Source: Paraferrimonas haliotis
Lineage (GTDB): Bacteria > Pseudomonadota > Gammaproteobacteria > Enterobacterales > Shewanellaceae
Direction: 5' to 3'
Assembly: GCF_002282895.1 (NCBI RefSeq)
Contig: NZ_NRRB01000003.1
Span: 186,001 to 250,000, forward strand
Length of the DNA stretch: 64,000 bases
The translations under genes and the position numbers were made by a program. The notes under the pieces are model-generated. The model was not told the origin of the DNA. It ran no database searches and saw only the letters and a program-made list of their open reading frames with translations. The stretch's first letter is position 1; the number at the start of each line of letters is the position of its first letter. Positions 7,733 to 18,646 of this stretch are shown in pieces.

Positions 7733-8518
7733 TTATGCAAACTTCGGAGCACGTTTTTCCAAAAACGCTTGAATGCCCTCTTGAGCGTCATCGCCGGCGA
7801 CGCAGTTGGCAATGAGCTTAGCTTCCATTTCTAACTGTTGCGATTGAGTTTTGTCAAATGATCCCGCCAGCAGCTTTTTAGTCGAGGCAAGCGCCAGTTG
7901 AGAATATTGTGCTAGCTGTTCAGCTAATTGGTCGGCCTCTGATTGCAGTTCATTATCGGCAACCACCCGGTTAATCAGCCCTAACTTAAGTGCCTCTTCG
8001 GCTGATAAGATAGGACTGGTAAGCAGTAACTCCTGTGCTTTACGAAGCCCCACAAGCCTTGGCAAAATGTACGAAGCATTGCCGTCGGGTGACACCCCGA
8101 GTTTTATGTATGCTGTTGTAAATTTAGCCGATGCCGCCGAAAGGGTGAGATCAGCACTGATTGCCAAGCTAAAGCCCGCTCCTGAGGCGACGCCATTAAC
8201 TGCACAAATCACCACCGCGTCGAGCTGGCTGATGGTTAAGATAAATCGATTAAGCTGTCTAACCTTATGGGTCATCTCAGCTTCAATGTCACCGCTTAGA
8301 GACTGAATATCGTTAATGTCACCGCCTGCACAAAAAAATGGTCCGTTAGCGGTTATGACCAACACCTTAAGCGTCGTCATGGAAGTAAGCACATCAGCGA
8401 CTTGCTCAAGCTCGTCTATCAGCTCAAAGCTCATGCCATTCGCCTGTTGTGGTCGCTCAATTGTTAACCTTGCACAACTGCCATCAAGGCTTAAAGAGAG
8501 TGTACGAAAGTCAGTCAT
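7733..8518 (-). CDS. Crotonase-fold enoyl-CoA isomerase/hydratase, PaaG-like
   Basis: A 261-residue crotonase-superfamily enzyme acting on acyl-CoA. The oxyanion-hole segments FFCAGGDI (61-68) and GVASGAGFSLA are present. Both catalytic glutamates of rat enoyl-CoA hydratase are replaced (Ser117 and Tyr137 at those positions), while Asp145 in GVSPDGNASY aligns with the catalytic Asp of PaaG-type isomerases. An isomerase-like reaction is therefore likelier than hydration; the substrate is unknown. AAGGAAA precedes the ATG. First gene of a probable three-gene unit with the two genes downstream. Confidence 0.85.
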   Translation of the reverse strand: MTDFRTLSLSLDGSCARLTIERPQQANGMSFELIDELEQVADVLTSMTTLKVLVITANGPFFCAGGDINDIQSLSGDIEAEMTHKVRQLNRFILTISQLDAVVICAVNGVASGAGFSLAISADLTLSAASAKFTTAYIKLGVSPDGNASYILPRLVGLRKAQELLLTSPILSAEEALKLGLINRVVADNELQSEADQLAEQLAQYSQLALASTKKLLAGSFDKTQSQQLEMEAKLIANCVAGDDAQEGIQAFLEKRAPKFA

Positions 8519-8571
8519 TTGCTTTCCTTGAAAACGTCATTAGTCACCAAAGTTACCCTAACACAAAAACC

Positions 8572-8629
8572 AAAAAAAGGGGCCAGGCCCCTTTTTGAAA
8601 GCAAAAAGAAAAGGGGCCTGGCCCCTTTT
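8572..8629. repeat. REPIN-like inverted pair, copy 1
   Basis: Two near-palindromes, GGGGCCAGGCCCC (8579-8591) and its reverse complement GGGGCCTGGCCCC (8613-8625), each flanked by A and T runs, with centres 34 bp apart. The same pair with the same 34-bp centre spacing recurs at 50697-50756. Each half can fold as a hairpin, and the whole can fold as one long stem. On the minus strand the second half plus TTTTCTTTTT also makes a plausible terminator for the suc operon, 18 bases after the sucD stop. Confidence 0.75.
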
Positions 8630-8647
8630 CTGGGAAGCGGTAAGCCG

Positions 8648-9520
8648 CTACCAGCCGGTTTTTTGGCGTAAAGCTTTGCCGATATCTGCTAGGCTGCGAA
8701 CCGTCGTAACGCCGGCGTCTTCTAATGCTGCAAACTTCTCATCTGCAGTACCTTTACCTCCGGCAATGATGGCGCCGGCATGGCCCATGCGTTTGCCCGG
8801 AGGCGCGGTGACACCAGCGATGTAGGAAACAACTGGCTTAGTCACATTGGCTTTAATGTAAGCCGCAGCTTCTTCTTCTGCTGTACCACCGATTTCACCA
8901 ATCATCACAATGGCTTCGGTTTGTGGATCGTTTTGGAACAGCTCCAATACGTCGATAAAGCTGGTTCCTGGAATTGGGTCGCCACCAATACCAACACAAG
9001 TAGACTGACCAAAGCCTTCGTCTGTGGTTTGTTTAACCGCTTCGTAGGTCAAGGTACCTGAACGCGAAACAATCCCCACTTTACCTGGACGGTGAATGTG
9101 GCCAGGCATAATACCGATTTTAGATTCACCTGGAGTAATGATACCTGGGCAGTTTGGCCCAATCATACGCACACCACTTTGGTCCAGTTTGATTTTAACT
9201 TCAATCATATCCAAGGTAGGGATACCTTCAGTGATACAAACGATCAACTCGATACCCGCGTTAATGGCTTCTAAAATAGCGTCTTTACAAAACGGCGCTG
9301 GCACGTAGATGACCGACGCAGTAGCGCCAGTGGTTGCCACAGCTTCGGCAACAGTATTAAAGACTGGTAGCCCTAAGTGGGTTTGACCGCCCTTACCTGG
9401 ACTTACACCGCCTACCATTTGCGTACCATACTCGATGGCTTGCTCAGAGTGGAAAGTACCTTGACCGCCAGTAAAACCTTGGCAAATCACTTTGGTATTT
9501 TTATCGAGTAAAACAGACAT
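8648..9520 (-). CDS. sucD: Succinyl-CoA synthetase alpha subunit
   Basis: Binds CoA and carries the phosphohistidine in the TCA step succinyl-CoA + ADP/GDP to succinate + nucleoside triphosphate. 290 residues, against 289 in E. coli. The CoA-binding Rossmann start [14 protein letters not shown], the [12 protein letters not shown] stretch and the phosphohistidine loop [12 protein letters not shown] (His near residue 247) are present. Its ATG overlaps the sucC stop by one base (TAATG), implying translational coupling. Last gene of the sdh-suc block. Confidence 0.98.
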   Translation of the reverse strand: MSVLLDKNTKVICQGFTGGQGTFHSEQAIEYGTQMVGGVSPGKGGQTHLGLPVFNTVAEAVATTGATASVIYVPAPFCKDAILEAINAGIELIVCITEGIPTLDMIEVKIKLDQSGVRMIGPNCPGIITPGESKIGIMPGHIHRPGKVGIVSRSGTLTYEAVKQTTDEGFGQSTCVGIGGDPIPGTSFIDVLELFQNDPQTEAIVMIGEIGGTAEEEAAAYIKANVTKPVVSYIAGVTAPPGKRMGHAGAIIAGGKGTADEKFAALEDAGVTTVRSLADIGKALRQKTGW

Positions 9521-10686
9521 TATTTGCCCTCCGCAGCTGCTACAACTTTTTGCGCCGCTTCCGTTAGGCTATTGGCGGCAATAATATCTAGGCCAGATTC
9601 GGCCAACACTTTAGTACCGAGTTCTGCATTGGTGCCTTCTAGGCGAACAACAACTGGTACGTTAACGCCCACTTCTTTAACCGCGCCAATGATGCCTTCT
9701 GCAATCATGTCACAGCGCACGATGCCGCCAAAGATGTTGACCAAAACCGCTTTCACATTGTCGTCAGAGAGAATAATCTTAAACGCTTCCGCAACGCGCT
9801 CTTTGGTCGCACCGCCACCAACATCTAGGAAGTTAGCCGGGCTGCCGCCATGCAAGTTAACAATGTCCATAGTACCCATGGCCAGTCCAGCGCCGTTAAC
9901 CATGCAGCCAACGTTGCCATCAAGCGCTACGTAGTTAAGGTCCCACTGCGCTGCATGAGCTTCACGCTCGTCTTCTTGACTTGGATCGTGCATTTCACGA
10001 ATGCCGGCTTGGCGATACAAGGCATTACTATCGATGTTGATTTTGCCATCTAAGCAATGCAGGTCACCTTGGTCGGTAATCACCAACGGGTTGATTTCCA
10101 ACAGTGCAAAATCTTTTTCGATAAACATGGTTGCTAAGCCCATGAAGATCTTAGTAAATTGCTTGATTTGGTCGCCTTTTAAGCCCAATTTAAAAGCTAA
10201 ATCACGGGCTTGGTAAGACTGAGGTCCAACTAATGGATCAATGGCCGCTTTGTGAATCAGCTCAGGCGTTTCTTCTGCCACTTTCTCAATCTCAACACCG
10301 CCTTCGGTGGATGACATGAACACCACGCGTTGGCTACCACGGTCGACAACCGCGCCTAAATAAAGCTCTTGAGCAATGTCGGTGCAAGATTCGACTAAGA
10401 TTTTGCTGACCGGTTGGCCATTCTCATCGGTTTGATAAGTGACTAGGTTTTTGCCTAACCACTCTTGCGCAAATTCTTTGATGGCTTGCTTGCTGTCAAC
10501 CAGCTTAACGCCACCCGCTTTACCACGCCCACCTGCGTGAACTTGGCATTTTACTACCCATTGACTGCCACCGATTTTGTCAGCAGCTTCAGCAGCTTCT
10601 TGAGGCGTTGCGCAAGCAAAACCTTCAGATACGGGCAAACCGTACTTAGCAAACAACAGTTTTGCCTGATACTCGTGCAAATTCAT
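9520..10686 (-). CDS. sucC: Succinyl-CoA synthetase beta subunit
   Basis: ATP-grasp subunit that binds nucleotide and succinate and pairs with SucD. The 388 residues equal the E. coli length. It starts [19 protein letters not shown], has the ATP-grasp segment [15 protein letters not shown], the metal-binding ALLEINPLV and the succinate-site [10 protein letters not shown] and [10 protein letters not shown] motifs. It lies 84 bases downstream of sucB, a gap holding a stable hairpin, and overlaps sucD by one base. Confidence 0.98.
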   Translation of the reverse strand: MNLHEYQAKLLFAKYGLPVSEGFACATPQEAAEAADKIGGSQWVVKCQVHAGGRGKAGGVKLVDSKQAIKEFAQEWLGKNLVTYQTDENGQPVSKILVESCTDIAQELYLGAVVDRGSQRVVFMSSTEGGVEIEKVAEETPELIHKAAIDPLVGPQSYQARDLAFKLGLKGDQIKQFTKIFMGLATMFIEKDFALLEINPLVITDQGDLHCLDGKINIDSNALYRQAGIREMHDPSQEDEREAHAAQWDLNYVALDGNVGCMVNGAGLAMGTMDIVNLHGGSPANFLDVGGGATKERVAEAFKIILSDDNVKAVLVNIFGGIVRCDMIAEGIIGAVKEVGVNVPVVVRLEGTNAELGTKVLAESGLDIIAANSLTEAAQKVVAAAEGK

Positions 10687-10721
10687 ATTAATGTGTCCGT
10701 TACTTCTTATTATACTAGGTC

Positions 10722-10742
10722 GCCGACTCCAAATGAGTCGGC
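10722..10742. other. Intercistronic hairpin between sucB and sucC
   Basis: GCCGACTC and GAGTCGGC arms around a five-base loop. On the operon (minus) strand no T run follows, so it is unlikely to end transcription there; on the plus strand ATTTTT follows. A stem between sucB and sucC could set mRNA stability or polarity, as structured elements do at the same junction in E. coli; this role is inferred. Confidence 0.5.
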
Positions 10743-10770
10743 ATTTTTGGGGTGTTACTAAAACGCTGTA

Positions 10771-11973
10771 TTAGATATCCAACAACAGGCGCGTTGGATC
10801 TTCCAAAATCTCTTTAATGGTCACCAGGTAACCCACCGACTCTTTACCATCAATAATGCGATGGTCATAAGACAACGCTAGGTACATCATTGGCAAAATT
10901 TCCACCTGTCCATTAACGGCCATTGGGCGATCTTTAATAGCATGCATGCCTAGTATGGCACTTTGTGGTGGATTAATGATTGGGGTCGACATCAGTGAGC
11001 CAAACACACCACCGTTGGTGATGGTAAAATTACCGCCCATCATGTCGTCCACGGTTAACTTGCCGTCACGCCCCTTAATGGCCAACTCTCTAATGGCTTT
11101 TTCAATGTCCGCTAGACTCATTTGATCGCAATCGCGCAACACAGGCGTTACTAGGCCTCTAGGGGTTGAAACCGCGATGCTTACATCAAAGTAGTTATGG
11201 TAAACAATGTCGTCACCATCTAGAGACGCATTAACTTGCGGGAAACGCTTGAGCGCTTCAGTAACCGCTTTTACGTAAAACGACATGAAGCCCAAACGAA
11301 TGCCGTGCTTCTCTTCGAAAACGTCTTTATATTGTTTGCGAAGATCCATGATAGGCTTCATGTTTACTTCGTTAAAGGTCGTTAACATAGCGGTCGAGTT
11401 TTTCGCTTCTAATAACCGCTCGGCAATGCGCTTGCGCAATCGAGTCATTGGTACTCGTTTTTCACTGCGTCCCGCTAAGGTCTCTACCGCTGGGCTCGCC
11501 ACCGCTGCTGTCGCTGCCGCAGGTTTTGGCTCTGTTTGAGCATTTTTAATGTGCGCTTCGATGTCTTCACGACTGATACGGCCACCAACACCACTGCCCT
11601 TGATTTTGCTTACGTCTAAATTATGCTCTGCAACCAAACGGCGAACTGCAGGGCTTAACGCATCCGTATCAACGCTGTCTTCTTGAGCGGGTGTCGCCTC
11701 GGCTTTTTCTTTAGAGACTTCCTCCCCCGCTACAGCGCCTGCAATCAAGTGAGCGATAACTTGCTCGCCCAATACCGTTTCGCCCTCTGGAAATAAAATC
11801 TCCCCCATTTGGCCGTCTTCCGGTGCAGGAACTTCCAGCACAACCTTGTCGGTTTCAATATCCACTAATACGTCGTCCCGTGACACAGCCTGACCCGGCT
11901 CTACGTGCCAAGTAGCAATGGTGGCGTCGGCGACTGATTCAGGTAATACGGGAACCTTAATTTCGATGGTCAT
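10771..11973 (-). CDS. sucB: 2-oxoglutarate dehydrogenase E2, dihydrolipoyl succinyltransferase
   Basis: Core of the 2-oxoglutarate dehydrogenase complex; transfers succinyl groups from its lipoyl arm to CoA. 400 residues. The single N-terminal lipoyl domain has the modified lysine in [14 protein letters not shown]. An Ala/Glu-rich linker leads to the E3-binding domain ([15 protein letters not shown], then [11 protein letters not shown]), a second Ala/Pro linker, and the catalytic domain ending in [14 protein letters not shown] with the catalytic His and Asp. E1 (sucA) lies 22 bases upstream; the E3 gene lpd is not in the window. Confidence 0.98.
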   Translation of the reverse strand: MTIEIKVPVLPESVADATIATWHVEPGQAVSRDDVLVDIETDKVVLEVPAPEDGQMGEILFPEGETVLGEQVIAHLIAGAVAGEEVSKEKAEATPAQEDSVDTDALSPAVRRLVAEHNLDVSKIKGSGVGGRISREDIEAHIKNAQTEPKPAAATAAVASPAVETLAGRSEKRVPMTRLRKRIAERLLEAKNSTAMLTTFNEVNMKPIMDLRKQYKDVFEEKHGIRLGFMSFYVKAVTEALKRFPQVNASLDGDDIVYHNYFDVSIAVSTPRGLVTPVLRDCDQMSLADIEKAIRELAIKGRDGKLTVDDMMGGNFTITNGGVFGSLMSTPIINPPQSAILGMHAIKDRPMAVNGQVEILPMMYLALSYDHRIIDGKESVGYLVTIKEILEDPTRLLLDI

Positions 11974-11995
11974 TTTTTCCCAATCCTTCTTAAAC

Positions 11996-14818
11996 TTATT
12001 CTTTATCTGAGCTGAGATTCAAGGCACTGTTTACCAGGCCTTGTTGTTGTTTTACGTGCAATGCCGGGTAACCAACCGCTGGGCTGGCCGAAGCTTCTCG
12101 GCCGGCGTAGCTTAAGTCCGCGCCTTTGGGCACTGCAATTCTAAAGTGATGTTGCGAGCAGTACCAAGCGCCTTGGTTTTGCGGCTCTTCTTGGCACCAA
12201 ACAAAATCAGTAACGTGCTGATACGCCTCTAACACTTTTGCCATTTCCTGATGAGGGAATGGATAGAGCTGTTCAACCCGCACAATCGCAACGTTATTAA
12301 CTTGGTTTTTACGACGCGCATCCAGTAAGTCGTAGTAAACCTTACCGCTGCAAAATACCACTCGGTCAACTTTGCTGTGATCCAGCTCGTCGATTTCGCC
12401 AATCACATTCTGGAAACTGCCGTTGGCCAGCTCCTCTAACGATGAAATTGCCATCGGGTGACGCAATAACGATTTTGGTGACATAACCACCAGTGGGCGA
12501 CGCATTGGCCGAACCACCTGTCGCCGCAGCATGTGATACACCTGTGCCGGGGTCGATGGCACACACACTTGCATGTTGTTATCGGCGCACATTTGCAAAT
12601 AACGCTCTAAGCGGGCACTGGAGTGCTCTGGCCCCTGCCCTTCATAGCCGTGGGGCAACAACAGGGTTAAGCCACACAAACGGCCCCACTTTTGCTCTCC
12701 AGAAGACAAAAACTGATCCACAACCACCTGCGCACAGTTAGCGAAATCCCCAAATTGCGCTTCCCAAATCGTTAGCCCTTTGGGCTCAGCGGTAGCGTAA
12801 CCGTATTCAAAGGCCATCACCGAGGCTTCTGATAATACCGAGTCGGTAATTTCAATGGGGCCCTGCTCTTTGGAAAGGTTGCGCAACGGCATGTAGGTGG
12901 TGGCATCTTGCTGATTATGCAGCACCGCATGTCGATGGAAGAAGGTACCACGACCCGAGTCTTGACCGGTGAGGCGAACGCGATGGCCATCTTCTAGCAA
13001 GGTGGCGTATGCCAAAGTTTCGGCAAAACCCCAATCCACAGGCTTGTTGCCCGCAGCCATGGCTTGACGGTCTTTATAAATTTTTCCGACTCGACTTTGT
13101 ACTTTGTATGAGTCAGGTATGTAACTGATTTTATCCGACAGCTGTTTGACTTTATCCATCGCCAACTGAGCCGGATACTCATCATCCCACTGGTGACCAA
13201 TGTAGGGGCTCCAATCCACCGAGTGTTCGGTCATTGGGCGCCACTCTTCCACTACACATTCCCCCTTATCAAGGGCGTCGCGATAATGGTTAATCATTTC
13301 GGTGACCGATGCGGCATCGATGCTGCCCTGCTCAATTAGCTTATCGGCGTACAGCTTACGCGTGGTCGGTTGCTTCTTGATTTTTTGATACATCAAGGGC
13401 TGAGTGGCATTTGGCTCATCCGCTTCGTTATGGCCGTGGCGGCGATAACAGACCAAATCAATCACAATATCCCGTTTGAATTGGTTGCGATAATCCACCG
13501 CCAGCTGCGCCACAAAAGCCACCGCCTCTGGATCATCGCCATTAACGTGTAAGATGGGCGCCTGAACCATTTTGGCAATGTCAGTACAATAAGGCGTTGA
13601 GCGAGTATCTTGCGGATTCGAGGTGGTAAAGCCAACTTGGTTGTTCACCACGATGCGAATGCTACCGCCCACTTTAAAGCCGCGAGCTTGCGACATGTTA
13701 AAGGTTTCTTGAACCACCCCTTGGCCGGCAATGGCCGAGTCGCCGTGAATGGTGATTGGCAGTACCTGCTTGCCATCATCGCAATTACGGCGGTCTTGAC
13801 GCGCGCGCACCGAGCCCATCACCACCGGATTTACAATTTCTAAATGGGATGGGTTAAAGGCTAATGCCAGGTGCACATTGCCACCGGGAGTGGAAAAATC
13901 GGAGGAAAAGCCTTGGTGATACTTTACGTCACCAGAGCCAAGCGTCGCCGCTTGCTTACCCGCAAACTCGTCAAACAAATCGCCCGGCTTTTTACCTAAA
14001 ATGTTAATGAGTACGTTGAGTCGACCACGGTGAGCCATACCCACAACGACTTCTTTGGTGCCTGACTCGCCAGCGCGATAAATTAACTCGCGCATCATAG
14101 GAATCAGAGAATCACCACCTTCTAAAGAAAAGCGTTTCGCGCCCGGAAACTTAGCCCCGAGGTATTTTTCCATGCCTTCAGCGGCGTTCAGTCCTTCCAG
14201 AATTTGACGTTTTTTGTGCTCATCAAAAGTCGCTTGCCCAAGTGCTGGTTCAATGTATTGCTGCAACCAACGCTTTTCTTCGGTGTCGGTAATGTGCATA
14301 TACTCGGCACCTAAAGAGCCGCAATAGGTTTGCTTTAATGCCTTAACCAAGTCCCGTAGCTTGAGCGTTTCGCCACCGTAGGCAAATGAGCCGGTGTTAA
14401 ATTCGCGATCCATATCGCCTTCGGTTAAACCATGAAAGGCGGGATCTAATTCGGCTACCTGTTCACGCTTCCATAGTCCCAATGGGTCTAAATTAGCGTG
14501 CTGATGACCACGAAAACGGTGAGCATTAATCAGCTGCAATACCTTAACTTGTTTGGCGTCGGTTTCTGGGTCACTTAAACGAGTGGCACGCTGATGTTGA
14601 GTGTCGGTGGCAAGACTGCGGAAATAATCACGTACTTTCGAATGGGGAGTGTCTTGTCCATCGCGGAAAATGGGTAGAGTTTCGAAGACAACAAGCCAAT
14701 CTTCTGGAATCGATTGAGGGTCCTCTAAATAGGCTTCGTACATATCTTCGACATAGGAGGCATTGGCGCCACCTAAGTGGGAAGTATCAAGCCAAGCCTT
14801 CATGGTGCCTTGGTGCAT
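11996..14818 (-). CDS. sucA: 2-oxoglutarate dehydrogenase E1 component
   Basis: Thiamine-diphosphate enzyme that decarboxylates 2-oxoglutarate and succinylates the lipoyl arm of SucB. 940 residues, against 933 in E. coli. The N-terminal [19 protein letters not shown] segment, [15 protein letters not shown], the [11 protein letters not shown] motif, and the ThDP/Mg region [11 protein letters not shown] through [11 protein letters not shown] are all present. AGGGAGA precedes the ATG by 5 bases. It follows sdhB after 112 bp holding a hairpin, as in the E. coli sdhCDAB-sucABCD operon. Confidence 0.98.
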   Translation of the reverse strand: MHQGTMKAWLDTSHLGGANASYVEDMYEAYLEDPQSIPEDWLVVFETLPIFRDGQDTPHSKVRDYFRSLATDTQHQRATRLSDPETDAKQVKVLQLINAHRFRGHQHANLDPLGLWKREQVAELDPAFHGLTEGDMDREFNTGSFAYGGETLKLRDLVKALKQTYCGSLGAEYMHITDTEEKRWLQQYIEPALGQATFDEHKKRQILEGLNAAEGMEKYLGAKFPGAKRFSLEGGDSLIPMMRELIYRAGESGTKEVVVGMAHRGRLNVLINILGKKPGDLFDEFAGKQAATLGSGDVKYHQGFSSDFSTPGGNVHLALAFNPSHLEIVNPVVMGSVRARQDRRNCDDGKQVLPITIHGDSAIAGQGVVQETFNMSQARGFKVGGSIRIVVNNQVGFTTSNPQDTRSTPYCTDIAKMVQAPILHVNGDDPEAVAFVAQLAVDYRNQFKRDIVIDLVCYRRHGHNEADEPNATQPLMYQKIKKQPTTRKLYADKLIEQGSIDAASVTEMINHYRDALDKGECVVEEWRPMTEHSVDWSPYIGHQWDDEYPAQLAMDKVKQLSDKISYIPDSYKVQSRVGKIYKDRQAMAAGNKPVDWGFAETLAYATLLEDGHRVRLTGQDSGRGTFFHRHAVLHNQQDATTYMPLRNLSKEQGPIEITDSVLSEASVMAFEYGYATAEPKGLTIWEAQFGDFANCAQVVVDQFLSSGEQKWGRLCGLTLLLPHGYEGQGPEHSSARLERYLQMCADNNMQVCVPSTPAQVYHMLRRQVVRPMRRPLVVMSPKSLLRHPMAISSLEELANGSFQNVIGEIDELDHSKVDRVVFCSGKVYYDLLDARRKNQVNNVAIVRVEQLYPFPHQEMAKVLEAYQHVTDFVWCQEEPQNQGAWYCSQHHFRIAVPKGADLSYAGREASASPAVGYPALHVKQQQGLVNSALNLSSDKE

Positions 14819-14879
14819 TTAGTCTCCCTGGAGCTACATCTTATAATCGGCATTTGTGTGACCGACTTTACAGAAATCA

Positions 14880-14899
14880 CCCCCTAATTCCTAGGGGGG
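14880..14899. other. Hairpin in the sdhB-sucA intergenic region
   Basis: CCCCCTA and TAGGGGG arms around a short AT-rich loop, extended by TCA/TGA pairs on both sides. It lies between the sdhB stop and the sucA start with no T run directly after it on the operon strand. It may modulate readthrough from sdh into suc or protect RNA ends; nothing in the sequence decides this. Confidence 0.4.
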
Positions 14900-14930
14900 A
14901 TCACTGTTATTTTTTTCAATTAATCAAAAG

Positions 14931-15638
14931 CTATACAGCACGCTGTAGCAGCATTGATTTAATGTGGCCAATGGCCTTAGTTGGATTTAATCCTTTCGGG
15001 CACACACTGACGCAATTCATGATGCCGTGGCAGCGGAAAACACTGAAGGCATCATCAAGATCATCAAGCCGTTCTTCGGTAGCCGTATCGCGGCTATCGA
15101 TTAAGAACCGATAAGCATGCAATAAGCCACTTGGGCCAACAAATTTATCTGGATTCCACCAGAACGACGGACAAGCGGTAGAACAACAGGCGCACATGAT
15201 GCACTCATATAAGCCATCTAAATGTTCACGCTCGGCTGGCGACTGCAGATGCTCGCGAGCCGGCTGACGTCCATCGTTAATCAGGTAAGGCTTGATTTTT
15301 TCGTATTGTTTGTAGAATTGCGACAAATCAACTACTAAATCACGCACAACCGGCATGCCTGGCAATGGCCGAACTTCAAGCTTTTTACCTTTGAAAGTAG
15401 AAATGGGGGTAATACACGCCAAGCCATTGGTGCCATTCATATTGACGCCATCAGAGCCACAAACACCTTCGCGGCAGGAACGACGGAATGAGAGGCTCGG
15501 ATCTTGCTCTTTGAGCAGCATCAGCACGTCCAACACCATCAAGTCCGAACCTTCTGGAATATCCAGCTGATAGTCTTGCATGCGTGGTTTGTTGTCCACG
15601 TCTGGATTGTAGCGGTAAATTGCAACGTTAATGTTCAT
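14931..15638 (-). CDS. sdhB: Succinate dehydrogenase iron-sulfur subunit
   Basis: Carries electrons from the SdhA flavin to the quinone site through three iron-sulfur clusters. 235 residues. The [2Fe-2S] ligands are in SCREGVCGSDGVNMNG, the [4Fe-4S] in CIMCACCSTACPSFWWN and the [3Fe-4S] in CHGIMNCVSVCPKGLNP. It starts 13 bases after sdhA and is the last sdh gene before sucA. Confidence 0.98.
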   Translation of the reverse strand: MNINVAIYRYNPDVDNKPRMQDYQLDIPEGSDLMVLDVLMLLKEQDPSLSFRRSCREGVCGSDGVNMNGTNGLACITPISTFKGKKLEVRPLPGMPVVRDLVVDLSQFYKQYEKIKPYLINDGRQPAREHLQSPAEREHLDGLYECIMCACCSTACPSFWWNPDKFVGPSGLLHAYRFLIDSRDTATEERLDDLDDAFSVFRCHGIMNCVSVCPKGLNPTKAIGHIKSMLLQRAV

Positions 15639-15651
15639 CGTTCACCACTCC

Positions 15652-17418
15652 TTAATATGTACGTTTCTTAGGTGGGAATGCTTCCCGGGTAACCGGCTGC
15701 ATGTTCACTTCACGCTTATGCATGGTTTCGCTGACCGGATCGAAAATGCTATGACACAACCAGTTTTCGTCGTCACGCTCAAGGAAGTCTTCACGACTGT
15801 GAGCGCCTCGACTCTCTGTGCGATAGTTGGCCGCATAAGCGGTAGCAATCGCAGTGGACATTAGGTTGTCTAGCTCCAAGCACTCAATACGTTGGGTGTT
15901 GAATTCAGCTGAGTTATCCGACAGTTTGGCATTGTGTAAACGCTCACGGATTTTCTTCAACTCTTCAAGGCCTTCAGCCATGGCTTCGCCGGTTCTAAAT
16001 ACCGAGAAATTAAGCTGCATGCACATTTGCAGGTCTTTACGGATTTGAACCGGATCTTCACCGTCTTTGTTGTTTTCCCAACGATGCAAGCGTGACAGGG
16101 CTTGGTCGATGTTGGCTTGAGTCGCTTCTTTAGCTGCCGGAATGCTATCGAGCGTAGCGCCTAAGTGCTGACCTGCCGCACGACCAAATACCACCAAATC
16201 CAACAGTGAGTTGCCGCCCAAGCGATTGGCACCGTGTACCGAAACGCATGCGATTTCACCCACCGCTAGTAGTCCGTCTACGTTGAACTCTTTGCCTTGA
16301 TCATCAACGTTAACCACCTGCCCAGTCCACTTGGTTGGAATGCCACCCATTTGGTAGTGACAGGTTGGAATCACTGGAATCGGCTCTTTTACCGGATCCA
16401 CGTGCGCAAAGGTACGGGATAATTCACAAATGCCGGGTAGGCGACTTTCTAGAACTTCCTGTCCAAGATGATCAAGTTTTAACTTAATGTGCGGACCCCA
16501 AGGGCCATCGCAACCGCGTCCTTCGCGGATTTCTGTCATCATTGAACGGGCCACCACATCACGGCCAGCCAAATCTTTGGCATTCGGCGCGTAGCGTTCC
16601 ATGAAACGTTCACCGTCTTTATTCAGCAGATAGCCGCCTTCACCACGACAACCTTCCGTAACTAATACTCCCGCGCCGGCAATGCCTGTGGGATGAAACT
16701 GCCACATTTCCATGTCTTGCAGCTGAATACCAGCACGTGCAGCCATGCCAACACCATCGCCGGTGTTAATGTGTGCATTGGTGGTAGAAGCGAAGATACG
16801 ACCCGCACCACCGGTGGCCAGCACTGTAGCTTTGGCTTTGAAGTAAACGATTTCTCCGGTTTCGATATCGATAGCGGTAGCTCCGACAATTGCGCCGTCA
16901 TCGTTTTTAACCAAGTCCAATGCATACCATTCAGAAAACACTTCGGTTTGATTTTTTACGTTTTGTTGGTAGAGACAATGCAACAAAGCATGACCGGTAC
17001 GGTCAGCCGCTGCCGCAGTACGGGCAGCCTGCTCGCCACCAAATTCTTTCGACTGTCCACCAAAGGGTCTTTGATAAACTCGGCCGTCTTCAAAGCGAGA
17101 AAATGGCAGCCCCATATTCTCTAATTCGAAAATCGCTTCTGGGCCCGTTTTACACATGTATTCAATGGCGTCTTGATCACCAATGTAATCGGAGCCCTTA
17201 ACCGTGTCATACATGTGCCATTCCCAATTGTCGTCGTGGGCATTACCCAGCGCAACCGTAATACCACCTTGGGCAGATACCGTATGAGAACGAGTAGGAA
17301 ATACTTTAGACAACAAAGCGCAGCTCTTGCCTTCTTTGGAAATTTGCAGTGCTGCACGCATGCCTGCACCACCTGCGCCAATAACAATGGCGTCATATTC
17401 TCTTACTTGAATCGTCAC
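15652..17418 (-). CDS. sdhA: Succinate dehydrogenase flavoprotein subunit
   Basis: Catalytic flavoprotein that oxidises succinate to fumarate at the inner face of the cytoplasmic membrane. I use the GTG at 17418, whose G overlaps the sdhD TAG stop (TAGTG); this gives 588 residues, the E. coli length, and the N-terminus [20 protein letters not shown]. An in-frame GTG at 17430 would add four residues. His45 in [10 protein letters not shown] is the covalent FAD site; [15 protein letters not shown] and [16 protein letters not shown] are also present. Confidence 0.98.
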   Translation of the reverse strand: MTIQVREYDAIVIGAGGAGMRAALQISKEGKSCALLSKVFPTRSHTVSAQGGITVALGNAHDDNWEWHMYDTVKGSDYIGDQDAIEYMCKTGPEAIFELENMGLPFSRFEDGRVYQRPFGGQSKEFGGEQAARTAAAADRTGHALLHCLYQQNVKNQTEVFSEWYALDLVKNDDGAIVGATAIDIETGEIVYFKAKATVLATGGAGRIFASTTNAHINTGDGVGMAARAGIQLQDMEMWQFHPTGIAGAGVLVTEGCRGEGGYLLNKDGERFMERYAPNAKDLAGRDVVARSMMTEIREGRGCDGPWGPHIKLKLDHLGQEVLESRLPGICELSRTFAHVDPVKEPIPVIPTCHYQMGGIPTKWTGQVVNVDDQGKEFNVDGLLAVGEIACVSVHGANRLGGNSLLDLVVFGRAAGQHLGATLDSIPAAKEATQANIDQALSRLHRWENNKDGEDPVQIRKDLQMCMQLNFSVFRTGEAMAEGLEELKKIRERLHNAKLSDNSAEFNTQRIECLELDNLMSTAIATAYAANYRTESRGAHSREDFLERDDENWLCHSIFDPVSETMHKREVNMQPVTREAFPPKKRTY

Positions 17419-17771
17419 TACACACCCCACACGATAACGATGCCGGCAACCAAATAACTAAATGCCGCAACTACAAAAACAAACTGCAATACGCCACGCA
17501 GCACGTGTGCTTTGACGTAATCGGTTAATACCTGCCAAACACCAATCCAAGCGTGAATCAGAAGCGCAATTAAGCTGACAATGGTGAATACTTTCATCGG
17601 CACAGCTGCAAACAAGGATTGCCAAATTTGATAATCCAACTCTTTAGTTGCTACGACAAAGACCAGCAAGAAGATCGCGTAACAGGCAAGAACGACGGCA
17701 CTGGCGCGAATAAGAATGTAATCGTGAACGCCCGAGCGTCCGAAACTGGCTGCGTTAGTTACCATAACCAA
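17418..17771 (-). CDS. sdhD: Succinate dehydrogenase membrane anchor subunit D
   Basis: Membrane anchor that, with SdhC, binds haem b and ubiquinone. 117 residues with three hydrophobic helices (about 20-42, 58-78 and 90-115). The [17 protein letters not shown] segment holds the Asp-Tyr pair corresponding to the E. coli quinone-site residues. It overlaps sdhC by 13 bases and sdhA by one. Confidence 0.96.
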   Translation of the reverse strand: MVMVTNAASFGRSGVHDYILIRASAVVLACYAIFLLVFVVATKELDYQIWQSLFAAVPMKVFTIVSLIALLIHAWIGVWQVLTDYVKAHVLRGVLQFVFVVAAFSYLVAGIVIVWGV

Positions 17772-18145
17772 ACCCCCACGGCTGCTGACAAGATAATAGT
17801 CAGCGCAAACGTTAATTTAGCGGACAACAAGCCTGAAGCCATTTCTTCCCAATAGCCGGCGTCCATGATCAAATGACGAATACCGCCAAGCATGTGATAA
17901 ATCAGTGCGGTAATGATGCCCCAAACAATGAATTTGGCGAAAAACGATGACAAGCATTGTTGTAGTTCTGCAAAACTTTCAGCAGAGGTTAGACTTGCAT
18001 TTAACAGCCATAACAAGATGCCTATGGCGAAAAACATAATGACACCAGATATGCGGTGTAAGATAGATGCAATGGCCGTTGCGGGAAAACGGATGGTTTG
18101 CAAATTTAGGTGGACCGGTCTTTGCTTTTTCACAATTCTGCTCAC
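17759..18145 (-). CDS. sdhC: Succinate dehydrogenase cytochrome b556 subunit
   Basis: Haem- and quinone-binding anchor of complex II. 128 residues with a GTG start, supported by GGAGC upstream and by alignment: VKKQRP at 5-10, Ser27, His30 and Arg31 (SILHRISG) and the haem ligand His84 (LIYH) sit at the same numbers as in E. coli SdhC. First gene of sdhCDAB-sucABCD; a promoter candidate lies about 190 bases upstream at 18333..18361. Confidence 0.96.
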   Translation of the reverse strand: MSRIVKKQRPVHLNLQTIRFPATAIASILHRISGVIMFFAIGILLWLLNASLTSAESFAELQQCLSSFFAKFIVWGIITALIYHMLGGIRHLIMDAGYWEEMASGLLSAKLTFALTIILSAAVGVWLW

Positions 18146-18646
18146 TCAGCTCCTTTGAGCACTTTGTTATTGTTTGAACAGCTTTGCCGGTGATTTTACT
18201 TATATTTGGCAAAGCTACACATAAAAAGTGAGGCAATTCAATCGGTTAGAAATGGTTATTTTGTATTCACCAAATCCGTATTAATGGTCGTTTTTTAGGC
18301 CATCAAAACCGCTCGGACAGCGACACAGGGCGAGTATACATTCGCCTAAAGTCAAATACAAATATCACAGTTTTTATAATTAATTTTTTTAAAGTTTGAG
18401 CTGTAACCGCCTCTATCACTCGATATTTACAATTTTGAGATCAAGATCTTTACCATTCAAACGCTCATTTGAATTGAAATCTGATCATATTTAAAGGTAA
18501 AGTAGGTCTCCCAAAAAACTGCGACCGTAATTTGACGGCTAAAAACACGACAGTTAACGGGCTTGTGATTGCGCATTTAAGCGCCACAGATACTTACCAA
18601 ATAAAAACGTATCTCACTGATAATAAAGAAGTAAGGAGATAGAGAT
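18146..18646. promoter_or_regulatory. Divergent sdhC / gltA control region
   Basis: 501 bp without a gene, AT-rich, between the divergent sdhC and gltA starts, as in E. coli. The best promoter is the sdh one at 18333..18361. On the gltA side I see only weak candidates, for example TTGACG at 18532-18537. A GATCAAGATC palindrome-like stretch at 18439-18448 and several TTAATT-rich segments could be regulator sites (ArcA and CRP act here in E. coli), but I cannot assign them. Confidence 0.55.
18333..18361 (-). promoter_or_regulatory. Candidate sdh-suc operon promoter
   Basis: Minus strand: TTGTAT (18356..18361), 17-bp spacer, TATACT (18333..18338). The -10 is one base from consensus, the -35 matches only at TTG, which suits an activated promoter. 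It leaves a leader of about 180 bases before sdhC. Confidence 0.5.

Noticed and set aside
18439..18448. GATCAAGATC as a specific regulator site
   Set aside because: A short imperfect palindrome in AT-rich DNA is expected by chance; I cannot match it to a named regulator.
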